DNA of 64,000 bases from positions 1 through 64,000 of the forward strand of contig JAJACH010000001.1 of NCBI GenBank assembly GCA_022601645.1. The letters are read 5' to 3'. This document shows positions 39,595 to 48,336 of this stretch, in pieces; positions within the stretch are counted from its first letter, which is position 1; the number at the start of each line of letters is the position of its first letter. Position numbers and translations under genes: made by a program. The notes under the pieces are model-generated. The model did no database searches. It had not been told where the DNA came from and worked only from the letters and a program-made list of their open reading frames with translations. Source of the DNA: Chlamydiia bacterium (GTDB lineage Bacteria; Chlamydiota; Chlamydiia; Chlamydiales; Simkaniaceae).

Positions 39595-40854
39595 ATGGCA
39601 CTAATTAACTTTTTAAGAGGAAATAGTGATCTCCAAGACCTATTTTTAGATCATGCAGAAGGAAGGCTGGGTCGTCTTGGAGTCGTTCCGTTTCTCGAAG
39701 ATGTAATGGCTAGGGTAGAAGTGGCAGCTGAGGATTGTGTCGTCACCTCAGTTGTGTATCGTTTTTTTACTGCTCAAGTTACAGGAAGAGCGGTGTCTCG
39801 AGATCACTCCGACCGTTTTGAAAATACAGCGTGGGAGGTGCTGCTTCCTATTTCACAGGCTTGTCGCGAGCGGACAGGGAGAGGTGAAGTCGAAGGGGCT
39901 GCAGCGGCAGTTGATGCGGTTGCTGTTTCGACCGTTCGGGAAAGGAGGCAACAAGATCCAAGAGCGGCTACGGCGCAAACACGGGCTAGTAGCGAGCGGA
40001 GAAGAAGAGGTGAAGTCGAAGGGGCTGCAGCGGCAGTTGCTGAGGTTGCTGTACCGACCATTCAGAGAGAGAGGCCGCAAAATGCAGGAGGGGCGGAGGA
40101 GCTACCATTATCAGTCGCCTTGAGAACGAACATTGCGTTACAAGAGGAAGTGTATGCGTATGTCATGAGTGATTCAAGCAAGCCCCCAAATGATTTTATA
40201 GCAAGAATTAAAGCAACATATAGACTCTCTCAATCTGTACTGACTATTTGTGATAACTATAGAGTATTAGAAAAACAGATTCGTAATGGGGTTGCACTAC
40301 CTAAAAGTTTACTGGATCCTAAAAGAAAAAGACGTAGGACACGTTGGAGAGTGCTACAGCCAACGGCAGAGATGATCTTGGCAAGGCATGCCGCACCCGT
40401 AGCTGCAGCTGGGTCTCTGCCGCAATCAGAGGGCGGTGGTTCTGTCTTAGCGTACGTAGCAGGTGCGAGTAAAAGGCATCGTGGAAAATGCGTTGTAGCT
40501 GATAGGGTGGTGCCATGGTCGGAAGTTGAAGCTTCAGCACCAACGCATGCTAGGAAAAGACAATGCCTGGGCCCGCCTAGAGCCGCTGCATGTGGTAGCA
40601 GTTCTGGCCAAGATTTTTCAGTCAGGGAATGTCAATTCACTGTTGAGGCGGCAAAGGTAGAAGAGGGCTCAGAACAATTTAACCTTTTCATGGAGAAATG
40701 GCAAGAGACGCGTAGACATCATTCCCGTACAAGTAATGCGGAAACCTTTTATAAAGCAGTAAATGAGATGCGCAGCTTTATGGCAAACCCTGTTAGTGCC
40801 ACGCGGAGCCATGAAATTGCAAAAGCACGTTTTGATTTAGCGCAAAGTTTCTAG
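39595..40854 (+). CDS. Hypothetical protein with a 42-residue internal repeat (419 aa)
   Basis: Starts MALINFLRGNSD, seven bases after an AAGAGAGG site. The N-terminal ~90 residues are helical. Then a repeat of about 42 residues occurs roughly 1.7 times (RGEVEGAAAAVDAVAVSTV; RGEVEGAAAAVAEVAVPTI). A basic patch DPKRKRRRTRW (about residue 242) could act as a nuclear-localisation-like signal in a host cell, which is inference. The C-terminal ~75 residues are again helical (FMEKWQETRRHH). No known domain. Confidence 0.72.
   Translation: MALINFLRGNSDLQDLFLDHAEGRLGRLGVVPFLEDVMARVEVAAEDCVVTSVVYRFFTAQVTGRAVSRDHSDRFENTAWEVLLPISQACRERTGRGEVEGAAAAVDAVAVSTVRERRQQDPRAATAQTRASSERRRRGEVEGAAAAVAEVAVPTIQRERPQNAGGAEELPLSVALRTNIALQEEVYAYVMSDSSKPPNDFIARIKATYRLSQSVLTICDNYRVLEKQIRNGVALPKSLLDPKRKRRRTRWRVLQPTAEMILARHAAPVAAAGSLPQSEGGGSVLAYVAGASKRHRGKCVVADRVVPWSEVEASAPTHARKRQCLGPPRAAACGSSSGQDFSVRECQFTVEAAKVEEGSEQFNLFMEKWQETRRHHSRTSNAETFYKAVNEMRSFMANPVSATRSHEIAKARFDLAQSF
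39859..40080 (+). repeat. 126-bp in-frame tandem repeat
   Basis: The segment from 39859 recurs from 39985 with an offset of exactly 126 bases (42 codons). The second copy runs to about 40080 and is partial. AGGTGAAGTCGAAGGGGCTG is identical in both (from 39882 and from 40008). Being in frame and a multiple of three, it lengthens the 419-aa protein without disrupting it. Confidence 0.85.
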
Positions 40855-40922
40855 TTCAACCAGATGCAAATAAGCGCTCTCCTGACTTGACAAGTTGTGA
40901 TTAATCAGACAAACTACTCGCT

Positions 40923-42191
40923 ATGTTTGACTTCGAGCTTTCGAGTTTTGCAGTGGTCGCCTTTGTGCTCATTGGTTTGCTGCTTTCTTTGATGATTCTC
41001 TACACGCGTGCTAAGCTCGTTTCTACAGCGCCTGTTAAAATTCATATCAATGACAATGACGAATTAACAAAAGACGTGTCAGCAGGGCAAACCTTGCTCT
41101 CAGCCCTTTCTGCGGAAGGTTTGGCCATTCCATCGCCATGTGGAGGTAAGGCAACTTGTAAGCAATGCCGTGTGCAAGTGACAGCGGGTGGTGGAGACAT
41201 TTTGGAAACGGACATTGCTACCTTTTCTCCCAAAGAACTCAAAGCGGGATGGCGTCTCTCATGCCAGTGTAAAGTGAAAACCGATATGGGCCTTAAACTG
41301 CCCGAGTCAATGCTTACCCTAAGAGAGATTAAGGCAAAAGTTGTCAGTAATGACAACGTCGCAACGTTTATCAAAGAGCTTGTTGTTGAGGTCGAAGAGC
41401 CTGTGGAGTACATCCCAGGGGACTATTTGCAATTCCATGTGCCGCCTTATGAGACGAATACAAGTGATTGGAAAGCCACCATGGACGAGCAATACTACGC
41501 CGACTGGCAACACTTTGGCTTGTTTGATCGTTCCATTAAGTACGAAGGGGAGGAAATCATCCGAGCCTACTCAATGGCCTCTTACCCGGCTGAAGGACGC
41601 ATCTATAAATTCAATATTCGGATCGCATCACCTCCTTTTGCAGGAAAGGATCTCATGGACGTTCCGTGGGGCCTTTGCTCAAGCTACACCTTCATGCTCA
41701 AGCCCGGCGATGAAATCAAACTCTCAGGGCCTTTTGGCGAATCCCACATGATCGATGACGAGCGTGAACTCGTCTTCCTAATCGGCGGCGCAGGCTCCTC
41801 TTTTGGACGTGCTCACATCCTCGACCTTTTCCACACCAAGAAGACAAACCGCAAAGTAACCCTCTGGTACGGCGCTCGCTCGCTTAAAGAAAATATTTAT
41901 CAAGAAGAGTACGAAAAACTCGCCATTGACGCCTCAAATTTTTCCTATAATCTCGTCCTCTCAGCTCCCACCGAAGAGGACATTAAAAGCGGTTGGCCAA
42001 CAGATGATCCTTTAAAAACAGCCTTTCTCTTCAAAGCTTTTGAAGAGGGGCAGCTTAAAGGCATGGAAGAGCCTGAGAATGCGATCTACTACGTCTGTGG
42101 CCCTCCCATGCACAACAGCTCTATCATGACCCTCCTCGACAACTACGGAGTTCCCTCCTCCAGCGTTATCCTAGACGACTTTGGCTCTTGA
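40923..42191 (+). CDS. nqrF: Na+-translocating NADH:quinone reductase subunit F
   Basis: The NADH-oxidising subunit of the sodium-pumping NQR complex, 422 aa. It has one N-terminal transmembrane helix (about 8-28), a [2Fe-2S] ferredoxin-type domain (Cys73, 79, 82 in CGGKATCKQC; Cys114 in RLSCQC), a FAD site (IRAYSMASYP), and an NADH-binding reductase domain (VFLIGGAGSSFGRAHI; YYVCGPPMHN). It lies beside yajC in C. trachomatis (from memory) but about 15 kb away here. A perfect TTGACA lies at 40887-40892 with only a poor -10. Confidence 0.96.
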   Translation: MFDFELSSFAVVAFVLIGLLLSLMILYTRAKLVSTAPVKIHINDNDELTKDVSAGQTLLSALSAEGLAIPSPCGGKATCKQCRVQVTAGGGDILETDIATFSPKELKAGWRLSCQCKVKTDMGLKLPESMLTLREIKAKVVSNDNVATFIKELVVEVEEPVEYIPGDYLQFHVPPYETNTSDWKATMDEQYYADWQHFGLFDRSIKYEGEEIIRAYSMASYPAEGRIYKFNIRIASPPFAGKDLMDVPWGLCSSYTFMLKPGDEIKLSGPFGESHMIDDERELVFLIGGAGSSFGRAHILDLFHTKKTNRKVTLWYGARSLKENIYQEEYEKLAIDASNFSYNLVLSAPTEEDIKSGWPTDDPLKTAFLFKAFEEGQLKGMEEPENAIYYVCGPPMHNSSIMTLLDNYGVPSSSVILDDFGS

Positions 42192-42260
42192 TCATCAACA
42201 ACTTATGCAGTAGTTGTAATTATAACTAAGTTTTTGATATAATAGTTGCATGGGGGTGTT

Positions 42261-42812
42261 ATGGCAGATATATTAAGAGCAGGAGCGGAAGTAGGACTAG
42301 GCGTAGGCGCTAGTGTCTTGGGTTACGGATGGGAAGCGGCAAAAAATGTGAGCAAGTATGCGATTAGCTCAGTGTTTGGCCAGAAATCCCCTCCGCCTTC
42401 TGAGAGCTCACGCCAAGACTTTTTTGAAAGAGTTGATGATATTTTGCTTCAAGTCGAGGACAATGTTGCAAGCTATATTAATCACGCTCCTGAAAGTCCC
42501 GTCTCAACACCAAGAGAGAGCTCTGTCAGTTCCCCGCAAGCGTTAAGCATGATGGCAAAAGTGGGATTAGCCTCAAACTTTATCTGTTCTCGGACAAGTA
42601 AGAAAACCATGATCATGGTGGCAGCGCTAGTAGTCCTCGTCGCGGCAGGGCTCTTAACAGCCTTGACTCGTGGCGCTATGCACATTCATCAGCCTTTAGG
42701 AGATGCCCTAGTAGCAGGGAGTCTAGCTGGCATGGTGGGTGGAGGTTTCTGGATTGGCAAAAAAGTATTTGATTTTGCTAAAGATGGACATAGCCATTTT
42801 CCGGGTGTCTAA
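42261..42812 (+). CDS. Candidate inclusion-membrane-like protein with bilobed hydrophobic domain, copy 1
   Basis: A 183-aa protein starting MADILRAGAEVG. A serine-rich cytosolic middle (PESPVSTPRESSVSSP) precedes two closely spaced hydrophobic segments (about 120-140 and 150-172) joined by a short turn with GAMHIHQPLG. Paired helices of this kind are the hallmark of chlamydial Inc proteins, which are secreted and inserted into the inclusion membrane. There is no other Inc-specific signature. TATAAT at 42238-42243 gives a short leader. A related gene follows 68 bp downstream. Confidence 0.68.
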   Translation: MADILRAGAEVGLGVGASVLGYGWEAAKNVSKYAISSVFGQKSPPPSESSRQDFFERVDDILLQVEDNVASYINHAPESPVSTPRESSVSSPQALSMMAKVGLASNFICSRTSKKTMIMVAALVVLVAAGLLTALTRGAMHIHQPLGDALVAGSLAGMVGGGFWIGKKVFDFAKDGHSHFPGV

Positions 42813-42880
42813 CCTGCCTGTTAACTCAAAAGTTTAGTCGTATTCCATGGATTTAGGAGACATGTTACAATAGAGCTATT

Positions 42881-43447
42881 ATGATGGCGACAGTAGCAGG
42901 CGGTCTTGATTATACCGCTCAAGCACTCAAAGGGGCAGGCAACCGTATCTATGCAACCGGTCAAACAGCGGTTTTGCAAACGTGTACGCATGCTAAAAAT
43001 ACTGCAGCAGTCTACAGGCGAGAAGGCGCTGGATGGGCAGTTGTCGCAGCCGTAAGCGGGGTAGCAGTCACCGCTATCAATTCAACGGCGGTCTTAGTGA
43101 CAGGTAAAACAGCTGATGCCATGCTTGAGCGTAGTAGAGTCGCTCCTCCAAGGATCATCGCAGCTCCTGTTGAAGTCGAAGAAGAAGTCGAATACTCTGT
43201 AAGTCCCATCGATGTTATCAAATACAAGGCAGCCGAACATCTACTTGAGCATGGAGTTGATGGGGTCAAACGACAACTTATCAACACCGCGATAGGCACA
43301 GGCATCGCGGCTCTTTTACTCTTTGCCATTATCTTTGGAGCGATGCACGCTAAAACGCCCTATGGTCTTTCCTTGCTGATCACTGGAGTCGCAACACCAG
43401 TAATCACCGGAGGCGCCTACCTCTTCAAACGCCACTATAATCTCTAA
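42881..43447 (+). CDS. Candidate inclusion-membrane-like protein with bilobed hydrophobic domain, copy 2
   Basis: A 188-aa relative of the preceding gene. Both end in a bilobed hydrophobic domain with the shared turn FGAMHAKTPYG / RGAMHIHQPLG, and both have a glycine/alanine-rich start. Residues ~48-75 (GWAVVAAVSGVAVTAINSTAVLV) may be an additional hydrophobic segment. The start is ATG 42881 or 42884 (ATGATGGCG). Inc-like by architecture only. Confidence 0.68.
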   Translation: MMATVAGGLDYTAQALKGAGNRIYATGQTAVLQTCTHAKNTAAVYRREGAGWAVVAAVSGVAVTAINSTAVLVTGKTADAMLERSRVAPPRIIAAPVEVEEEVEYSVSPIDVIKYKAAEHLLEHGVDGVKRQLINTAIGTGIAALLLFAIIFGAMHAKTPYGLSLLITGVATPVITGGAYLFKRHYNL

Positions 43448-43472
43448 ATTGAGCAGGATCAAACCAAGTGTT

Positions 43473-43500
43473 TTGATCAAATAACAACATCCTGTAAGAT
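43473..43500 (+). promoter_or_regulatory. Predicted promoter of nadE
   Basis: TTGATC (43473-43478), 16-base spacer, TAAGAT (43495-43500), then exactly six bases to the nadE ATG at 43507. No Shine-Dalgarno is seen, so a leaderless transcript is predicted. Confidence 0.42.
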
Positions 43501-43506
43501 GCGGTT

Positions 43507-45141
43507 ATGAAATTATTAATGGCCCAATTGAATCCTGTGATCGGGGATTTGGATGGCAACACTCATAAGATCATTCAAACTTTCGATAAAGCAAGGGCTG
43601 AGGGTGCCGATATTGTGCTCTTCCCCGAGTTGACAATTTGTGGCTACCCCCCAGACGATTTGGTGTATCACGCTGCGTTTATCGACTCGATGGAGCAGCA
43701 TTTGCATTCTATTGTAAAGGCATCGCATGGATTGATGGCGTTTGTAGGATTAGCGCGGCGCAATGTTGGTCCAGGTGAAAAGCCTCTTTTGAATTCAGCA
43801 GCGGTGATGTTAGATGGAAGTCTCCTCGGTTTTCAGGACAAATGGCTATTGCCGAATTATGATGTGTTTGATGAAAGGCGCTATTTTGAGCCTGGGCTTG
43901 GGACAAGAGTTTGGTCGTATAAGGGAAAGCGTATAGGCGTTGTGATATGTGAAGACATTTGGCAGCATGCGGGATACATCGATTATTCGCGTTATGGACG
44001 CGATCCGATTGTAGAGCTTGCGGCTCATAAGCCTGATTTGCTTGTCAATTTGACGGCCTCGCCGTACCAGTTTGAAAAGCCTGATGTACGCGTGAAGGTG
44101 TGTGCCAAAGCGGCAAAAACACTCGATTGCCCTGTGGCACTTTGTTGTCAGGTGGGAGCGAATGGTCAGATTGTGTGTGATGGTTACAGCATCTTTGTCG
44201 ATAAGACAGGTTGTTTAAGTCATATGGCAAAAGGGTTTGAAGAAGACTTCATGATGGTTGACCTTGAAAACCATGAGTGTCAGCAACGTGTGGAAATCGA
44301 TTCGAGGGAGGATTTATACCGCGCGCTTGTTTTGGGTGTGAAGGACTACTTTAAAAAATGTGGGTTTAAGACAGCAATCCTCGGTATTTCTGGAGGGATT
44401 GATTCTGCGCTTGTCGCATGCATTGCAAAGGATGCGCTTGGTGCGGAAAATGTAACGGGAGTGACTTTGCCGTCTGAGTATTCGTCTGAAGAGACGCAGG
44501 CCGATGCAAAGAAGGTTGCAGAGAACTTGGGGATTCACTTTGAAGCCATTCCTATTAAAGAGGTGTTTGAGGCGCAAAAAAAACTGCTTGAGCCCTATTT
44601 TGGTGGAAAGGCAGAAGATATTACGGAGGAAAATCTCCAAGCGCGTATTCGCGGTATGATGCTTATGGCCTTAGCAAATAAGCATGGGCACTTACTCTTG
44701 TCGACGGGGAATAAAAGCGAGTCGGCAATTGGTTACATGACGCTTTATGGCGATATGTGTGGCGGTCTTGGTGTGATTTCTGATGTACCAAAGACGATGG
44801 TGTATGATTTAGCGCGCTGGTACAACCGAAACGAAGAAATCATACCTCAAACAACGATTGATCGTCCGCCTACAGCCGAGTTAAAGCCAGGGCAGATTGA
44901 TTTAGATACGCTGCCTGAGTATGGCATTGTTGACAATGTAGTCAGTGAGTATGTGCAAAGTTACATGAGCGTTTCAGAGATTGCCGAAAAGTATGGGTAT
45001 CCACTTGAGGTTGTAATGGATCTTGTGCATCGGATTCATTTGTCGGAGTTTAAAAGGCGGCAGAGTGCGCCAACCCTTCGTGTTACGAAAAAGTCGTTTG
45101 GAGTTGGGCGCCGCTATCCGCTGGTGCAGGGGTGGCGATAA
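43507..45141 (+). CDS. nadE: Glutamine-dependent NAD+ synthetase
   Basis: Two-domain enzyme (544 aa) converting deamido-NAD to NAD with glutamine as nitrogen donor. The N-terminal nitrilase-type glutaminase has its Glu-Lys-Cys triad in FPELTICGYPPDD, QDKWLLPNYDVFDERRYF and GVVICEDIW. The C-terminal synthetase has the PP-loop GISGGIDSALVACIAKDALG and STGNKSE. It implies nucleotide precursor salvage up to nicotinate adenine dinucleotide. The last 59 bases overlap the convergent epmA gene. Confidence 0.95.
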   Translation: MKLLMAQLNPVIGDLDGNTHKIIQTFDKARAEGADIVLFPELTICGYPPDDLVYHAAFIDSMEQHLHSIVKASHGLMAFVGLARRNVGPGEKPLLNSAAVMLDGSLLGFQDKWLLPNYDVFDERRYFEPGLGTRVWSYKGKRIGVVICEDIWQHAGYIDYSRYGRDPIVELAAHKPDLLVNLTASPYQFEKPDVRVKVCAKAAKTLDCPVALCCQVGANGQIVCDGYSIFVDKTGCLSHMAKGFEEDFMMVDLENHECQQRVEIDSREDLYRALVLGVKDYFKKCGFKTAILGISGGIDSALVACIAKDALGAENVTGVTLPSEYSSEETQADAKKVAENLGIHFEAIPIKEVFEAQKKLLEPYFGGKAEDITEENLQARIRGMMLMALANKHGHLLLSTGNKSESAIGYMTLYGDMCGGLGVISDVPKTMVYDLARWYNRNEEIIPQTTIDRPPTAELKPGQIDLDTLPEYGIVDNVVSEYVQSYMSVSEIAEKYGYPLEVVMDLVHRIHLSEFKRRQSAPTLRVTKKSFGVGRRYPLVQGWR

Positions 45142-45808
45142 CGCCCTGGATCGAGCTTTTTTCTTCTTGGAGCATAAGAAGGCGGTCAAAGCCTAGAGCA
45201 ACGCCGCAGCAGGCAGGGATGTTGTAGGGGAAGTCTGTTGCTTCATCATACCCGTTGGCAAGTTCCACGCCGCGATAGTAGATTTCAAAACGCTGCTTCG
45301 CAAGGTCTGATGGAGCATAACCTGTTACCACTGTGAGTTCTTTAAAATTTGGTTCGACATGGGTGCCCCAAGCAATGTTTTCATCGTCAAAATCTTTCGG
45401 GGCAAATTTTGTTAAAGCGTTTTGGTAGGTCGTGTAGGAGGCTTTTCCTGGGATGAAAAGATTGATTAGTTCCACGCATTCTTGGATAAAAGCTGTGTAG
45501 GGAAGGTCGCGGTAGTATTCGATCAGGGTAAATTCAGGGGAGTGGAGTCGGCCACACTCATCTTTGCGGAAAACATGGCAAATTTGGTAGATGTCTTTAA
45601 GGTCACATGAAAGGAGCTTTTTCATCGCACGCTCAGGCGATGTGTGGAGGTAAAAATCTCCAACTCGCATGGCTTCGCTGTACGGATCTAAAGAAGGGTG
45701 TGGTGAGAGATAATTTGTGTCTACTTCAAGCATGTCGCGCGCTTCAAAAAAAGCACGGACGCGCTTAAATGCGTTTGCTCGAGCCTTAACTTTGGACGCG
45801 AGAGACAT
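45083..45808 (-). CDS. epmA: EF-P--(R)-beta-lysine ligase EpmA (GenX/PoxA), compact form
   Basis: A LysRS-like class II synthetase that attaches beta-lysine (or lysine) to EF-P. Seen motifs are YLHTSPERAMKKLL, QICHVFRKDECGRLHSPEFT (motif 2), FEIYYRGVELANGYDE and GVALGFDRLLML (motif 3). At 241 aa it is much shorter than E. coli EpmA (325 aa). About 30 residues between VELANG and the CCGVALG motif are missing, and other loops are trimmed. The ATG at 45808 has AGGTG five bases upstream. It overlaps the end of efp, its substrate gene, by 23 bases. No epmB is seen here. Confidence 0.88.
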   Translation of the reverse strand: MSLASKVKARANAFKRVRAFFEARDMLEVDTNYLSPHPSLDPYSEAMRVGDFYLHTSPERAMKKLLSCDLKDIYQICHVFRKDECGRLHSPEFTLIEYYRDLPYTAFIQECVELINLFIPGKASYTTYQNALTKFAPKDFDDENIAWGTHVEPNFKELTVVTGYAPSDLAKQRFEIYYRGVELANGYDEATDFPYNIPACCGVALGFDRLLMLQEEKSSIQGVIATPAPADSGAQLQTTFS

Positions 45809-46358
45809 ATTCACCTGTGCGAGTATCCACCTTGATCAATTCACCTTCGCCGATAAAGATAGGAACGTTGACTTTGGCACCTGTTTCGACAACAGAGGGT
45901 TTAAGGACGCGTCCTGAAGAGGTGTCGCCCTTGATGCCTGGCTCTGTTTCTGTAATTTTTAGCTCTAAGAAGGTGGGAGGTTGGCAGTTGATTGCATTTC
46001 CTTTGTAGAAAATCAGGTCGTAGAGAGTTTCCTCTAATAGCCATTTTACGCCATCGCCAATGACAGAAAGAGGGATGGAGATCTGGTCGAAGGTTTCATC
46101 GTGCATGAAAACGGCATCTTCGCCCTCTTGGTAAAGGAGGCGCATCTTCGTTTCTTCCACATCTGCAAGTTCTAGCTTTTCCCCAGACTTGTAGGTTTTT
46201 TCAATCACGCGGCCTGTTAAGAGATTTTTGACTTTGACGCGGGTAAAGGCTTGACCTTTGCCCGGTTTGACAAATTCAAGCCCAACAATGGAGTAGGGGT
46301 CGTTGTCGATTTCAATTTTCATTCCAGCTTTAAATTCATTGGTACTAACAGATGGCAT
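45786..46358 (-). CDS. efp: Translation elongation factor P
   Basis: EF-P (190 aa) relieves ribosome stalling at polyproline stretches. Domain I contains EFVKPGKGQAFTRVK, with Lys34 in the position modified in E. coli, matching the presence of epmA directly downstream. GDTSSGRVLKPSVVETG is the conserved C-terminal OB-fold segment. An AAAGGAGAG site precedes the ATG. A polyproline substrate exists nearby, for example the APPPPP tracts in the 38490 gene. Confidence 0.96.
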   Translation of the reverse strand: MPSVSTNEFKAGMKIEIDNDPYSIVGLEFVKPGKGQAFTRVKVKNLLTGRVIEKTYKSGEKLELADVEETKMRLLYQEGEDAVFMHDETFDQISIPLSVIGDGVKWLLEETLYDLIFYKGNAINCQPPTFLELKITETEPGIKGDTSSGRVLKPSVVETGAKVNVPIFIGEGELIKVDTRTGEYVSRVQS

Positions 46359-46370
46359 ATTAACTCTCCT

Positions 46371-46898
46371 TTATACGCGACGTACTATAGCACCATTATG
46401 GGTATCAGGCAACGCTAATCGACCGGCTGCTGCATCATCTATGAGGGTGTGAAGGCGCTCTGTTGTTTGTCCAAGCCTCCACTCTTGAAAAAAGAGTTGC
46501 TGTGTGACATGAGTCACCATCCCTCCAATCCAATTGAGTTGTGCCATTCCTGTGTGGATTTGCTCACGAACACCACGTAATTGATCCACGTTCTCCCCAA
46601 GGTGCTCATTTGCCTCATGCAGATCGGTGACTTCACCCGAGAGGCGCTGCCGCTCTGTTGAGAGGGAGCCTACCTCATTTCTGAGTTGGTCGTTGATCTC
46701 TCGCAGGTCTAGAGCTGTATATTCGCGGTAGGTGGCGATCGCAAAAGCTGTTGTGAAAAACCCATAGATCATAAAGGCTGAAAACGACTGGAAAAAGGTG
46801 GCTGCAAAGCAAATCACGGATACAGTCAGCCCAGCTAAGGAAAGGTATTTAGGGGCTTCGTGGACGATGTTTGAAATGGTTGTGATTGCTTCCGCCAT
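46371..46898 (-). CDS. IncA-like protein: bilobed membrane domain plus coiled coil
   Basis: A 175-aa protein. After ~18 residues come two closely spaced hydrophobic helices (about 19-36 and 40-57; LSLAGLTVSVICFAATFF and FMIYGFFTTAFAIATY). A coiled coil (about 62-125; LREINDQLRNEVGSLSTERQ) and a helical tail follow. This is the layout of chlamydial IncA, which drives homotypic inclusion fusion through SNARE-like coiled coils. Sequence identity to IncA is not evident, so the call is by architecture. It lies 12 bp upstream of efp on the same strand. Confidence 0.7.
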   Translation of the reverse strand: MAEAITTISNIVHEAPKYLSLAGLTVSVICFAATFFQSFSAFMIYGFFTTAFAIATYREYTALDLREINDQLRNEVGSLSTERQRLSGEVTDLHEANEHLGENVDQLRGVREQIHTGMAQLNWIGGMVTHVTQQLFFQEWRLGQTTERLHTLIDDAAAGRLALPDTHNGAIVRRV

Positions 46899-46977
46899 AA
46901 CTCTTCATTAAATCTTAACTTTGAATTCCTGTAAAGAGGCTTTCGCTTAAAAGTTTTTTCTGCTACGATCATCGTCT

Positions 46978-48336
46978 ATGAGTCAAGTAAGAGAGCACTG
47001 GGGATCAAGATTTGGATTTATCATGGCGGCCATCGGGTCAGCCATTGGTCTTGGAATTTTGTGGAAATTCCCCTACACCGTCGGAGAAAATGGTGGTGGA
47101 CTCTTCTTGCTCACCTACTTAATTTGTCTACTTGTTGTAGGGATTCCCCTTTTTATCGGCGAACTGATCATGGGGCGGAGCTCAGAGCGTGCTGCCGTTG
47201 GCGCTTTTAAAGGCTCGCATTTTAAAATTGCTGGTTGGTTTGGCGTGCTGGCAAGCTTTCTCATCATGAGCTTTTACTCAGTGATTGCCGGGTGGGGGAT
47301 GAGCTATGTGCTCATGTCGCTTACCGGTTTTTATCAGGGCCTGTCTGTCAATGAGGTGGGCGTTGTCTTTGAAAAGCTGTCAAATTCTGGTGGAATCACC
47401 GTGTTTTGGCACTTTATTTTCACAGCAATTACTGTTGGGATTGTCATCTCGGGTGTGAGAAAAGGGATCGAATTTTGGGCCAAACACATGACCCGCATCC
47501 TTCTTATCATGCTTGTTGGCCTGTTCCTCTATGGAACGCAGCTGAGTGGATTTAAAGAAGCTGCCCGGTTTGTCTTCCACCCAAAGGTAAGCGGCTTTAC
47601 GTTTTCTAGCGCAATCGAAGCACTTGGACTGGCGTTTTGGACGCTAAGTATCGGCCAGGGAATCATGATCTCCTACGGGAGCTACATGAAAAAAGACCAC
47701 AACATCCTCCAGCTTGCTGGGATCGTCGCCATGTCGGTGATTATTGTTGCAACCCTCTCAGCCATGACCATTTTCCCTGTAGTCTTTTCCTTTGACCTGA
47801 CACCGCAGTCAGGTTATGGATTGGTCTTCAAAACACTGCCCTATCTCTTTGCGAATCTTCCCGGGGCTTTAGTGGTCTCTACCGTGTTTTTCGCCCTCTT
47901 TGTCTTCACCGCTTTGACATCAGCGATTCCTTTAGTTGAAGTGGTTGCAAGTAACTTGATGGAACTTCACGGCTTAAGCCGAAAAAAAGCGGTGACACTC
48001 GTAGGATCTGCCACTTTTCTCTTCGGAATTCCAAGCGCTCTTGCGATAAGCGGGGGACTGTTCCCCGACTGGAAAGCCATTTACGGCCAAGATTTCCTTG
48101 AGACCATTAATAATTTCGTCTCCATCTGGGTCATTCCCATTGGGGGACTGCTTACATCGATCTACCTTGGGTGGGTGCGCGATAAACAATCGACCTACGA
48201 CGAATTTATGTCGGGGAATACCTGCGCTTGGGCCTTCCATGTGTGGCGCTTTTTCATCCGCTATCTGGTACCACTGACGATCTTCATCATTATCATAGAG
48301 AAAAGCGGTCTCTACAGCTTCGGTAAATTATTATGA
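46978..48336 (+). CDS. Na+-dependent SNF-family (NSS) transporter, copy 2
   Basis: A 452-aa paralogue of the transporter at 36093. REHWGSRFGFIMAAIGSAIG, KFPYTVGENGGGLFLLTY, AFWTLSIGQGIMISYGSYMK and ALTSAIPLVEVVASNLMEL mark helices 1, 6 and 8 with their Na+/substrate positions. It overlaps the next transporter by ATGA, so the two are co-translated and could form a pair with different substrates. Confidence 0.92.
   Translation: MSQVREHWGSRFGFIMAAIGSAIGLGILWKFPYTVGENGGGLFLLTYLICLLVVGIPLFIGELIMGRSSERAAVGAFKGSHFKIAGWFGVLASFLIMSFYSVIAGWGMSYVLMSLTGFYQGLSVNEVGVVFEKLSNSGGITVFWHFIFTAITVGIVISGVRKGIEFWAKHMTRILLIMLVGLFLYGTQLSGFKEAARFVFHPKVSGFTFSSAIEALGLAFWTLSIGQGIMISYGSYMKKDHNILQLAGIVAMSVIIVATLSAMTIFPVVFSFDLTPQSGYGLVFKTLPYLFANLPGALVVSTVFFALFVFTALTSAIPLVEVVASNLMELHGLSRKKAVTLVGSATFLFGIPSALAISGGLFPDWKAIYGQDFLETINNFVSIWVIPIGGLLTSIYLGWVRDKQSTYDEFMSGNTCAWAFHVWRFFIRYLVPLTIFIIIIEKSGLYSFGKLL

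Noticed and set aside
39804-40123. Overlapping frames on both strands in the repeat region of the 419-aa gene
   Set aside because: They reflect the GC-rich repeat; the main frame has the ribosome-binding site and spans the whole gene.
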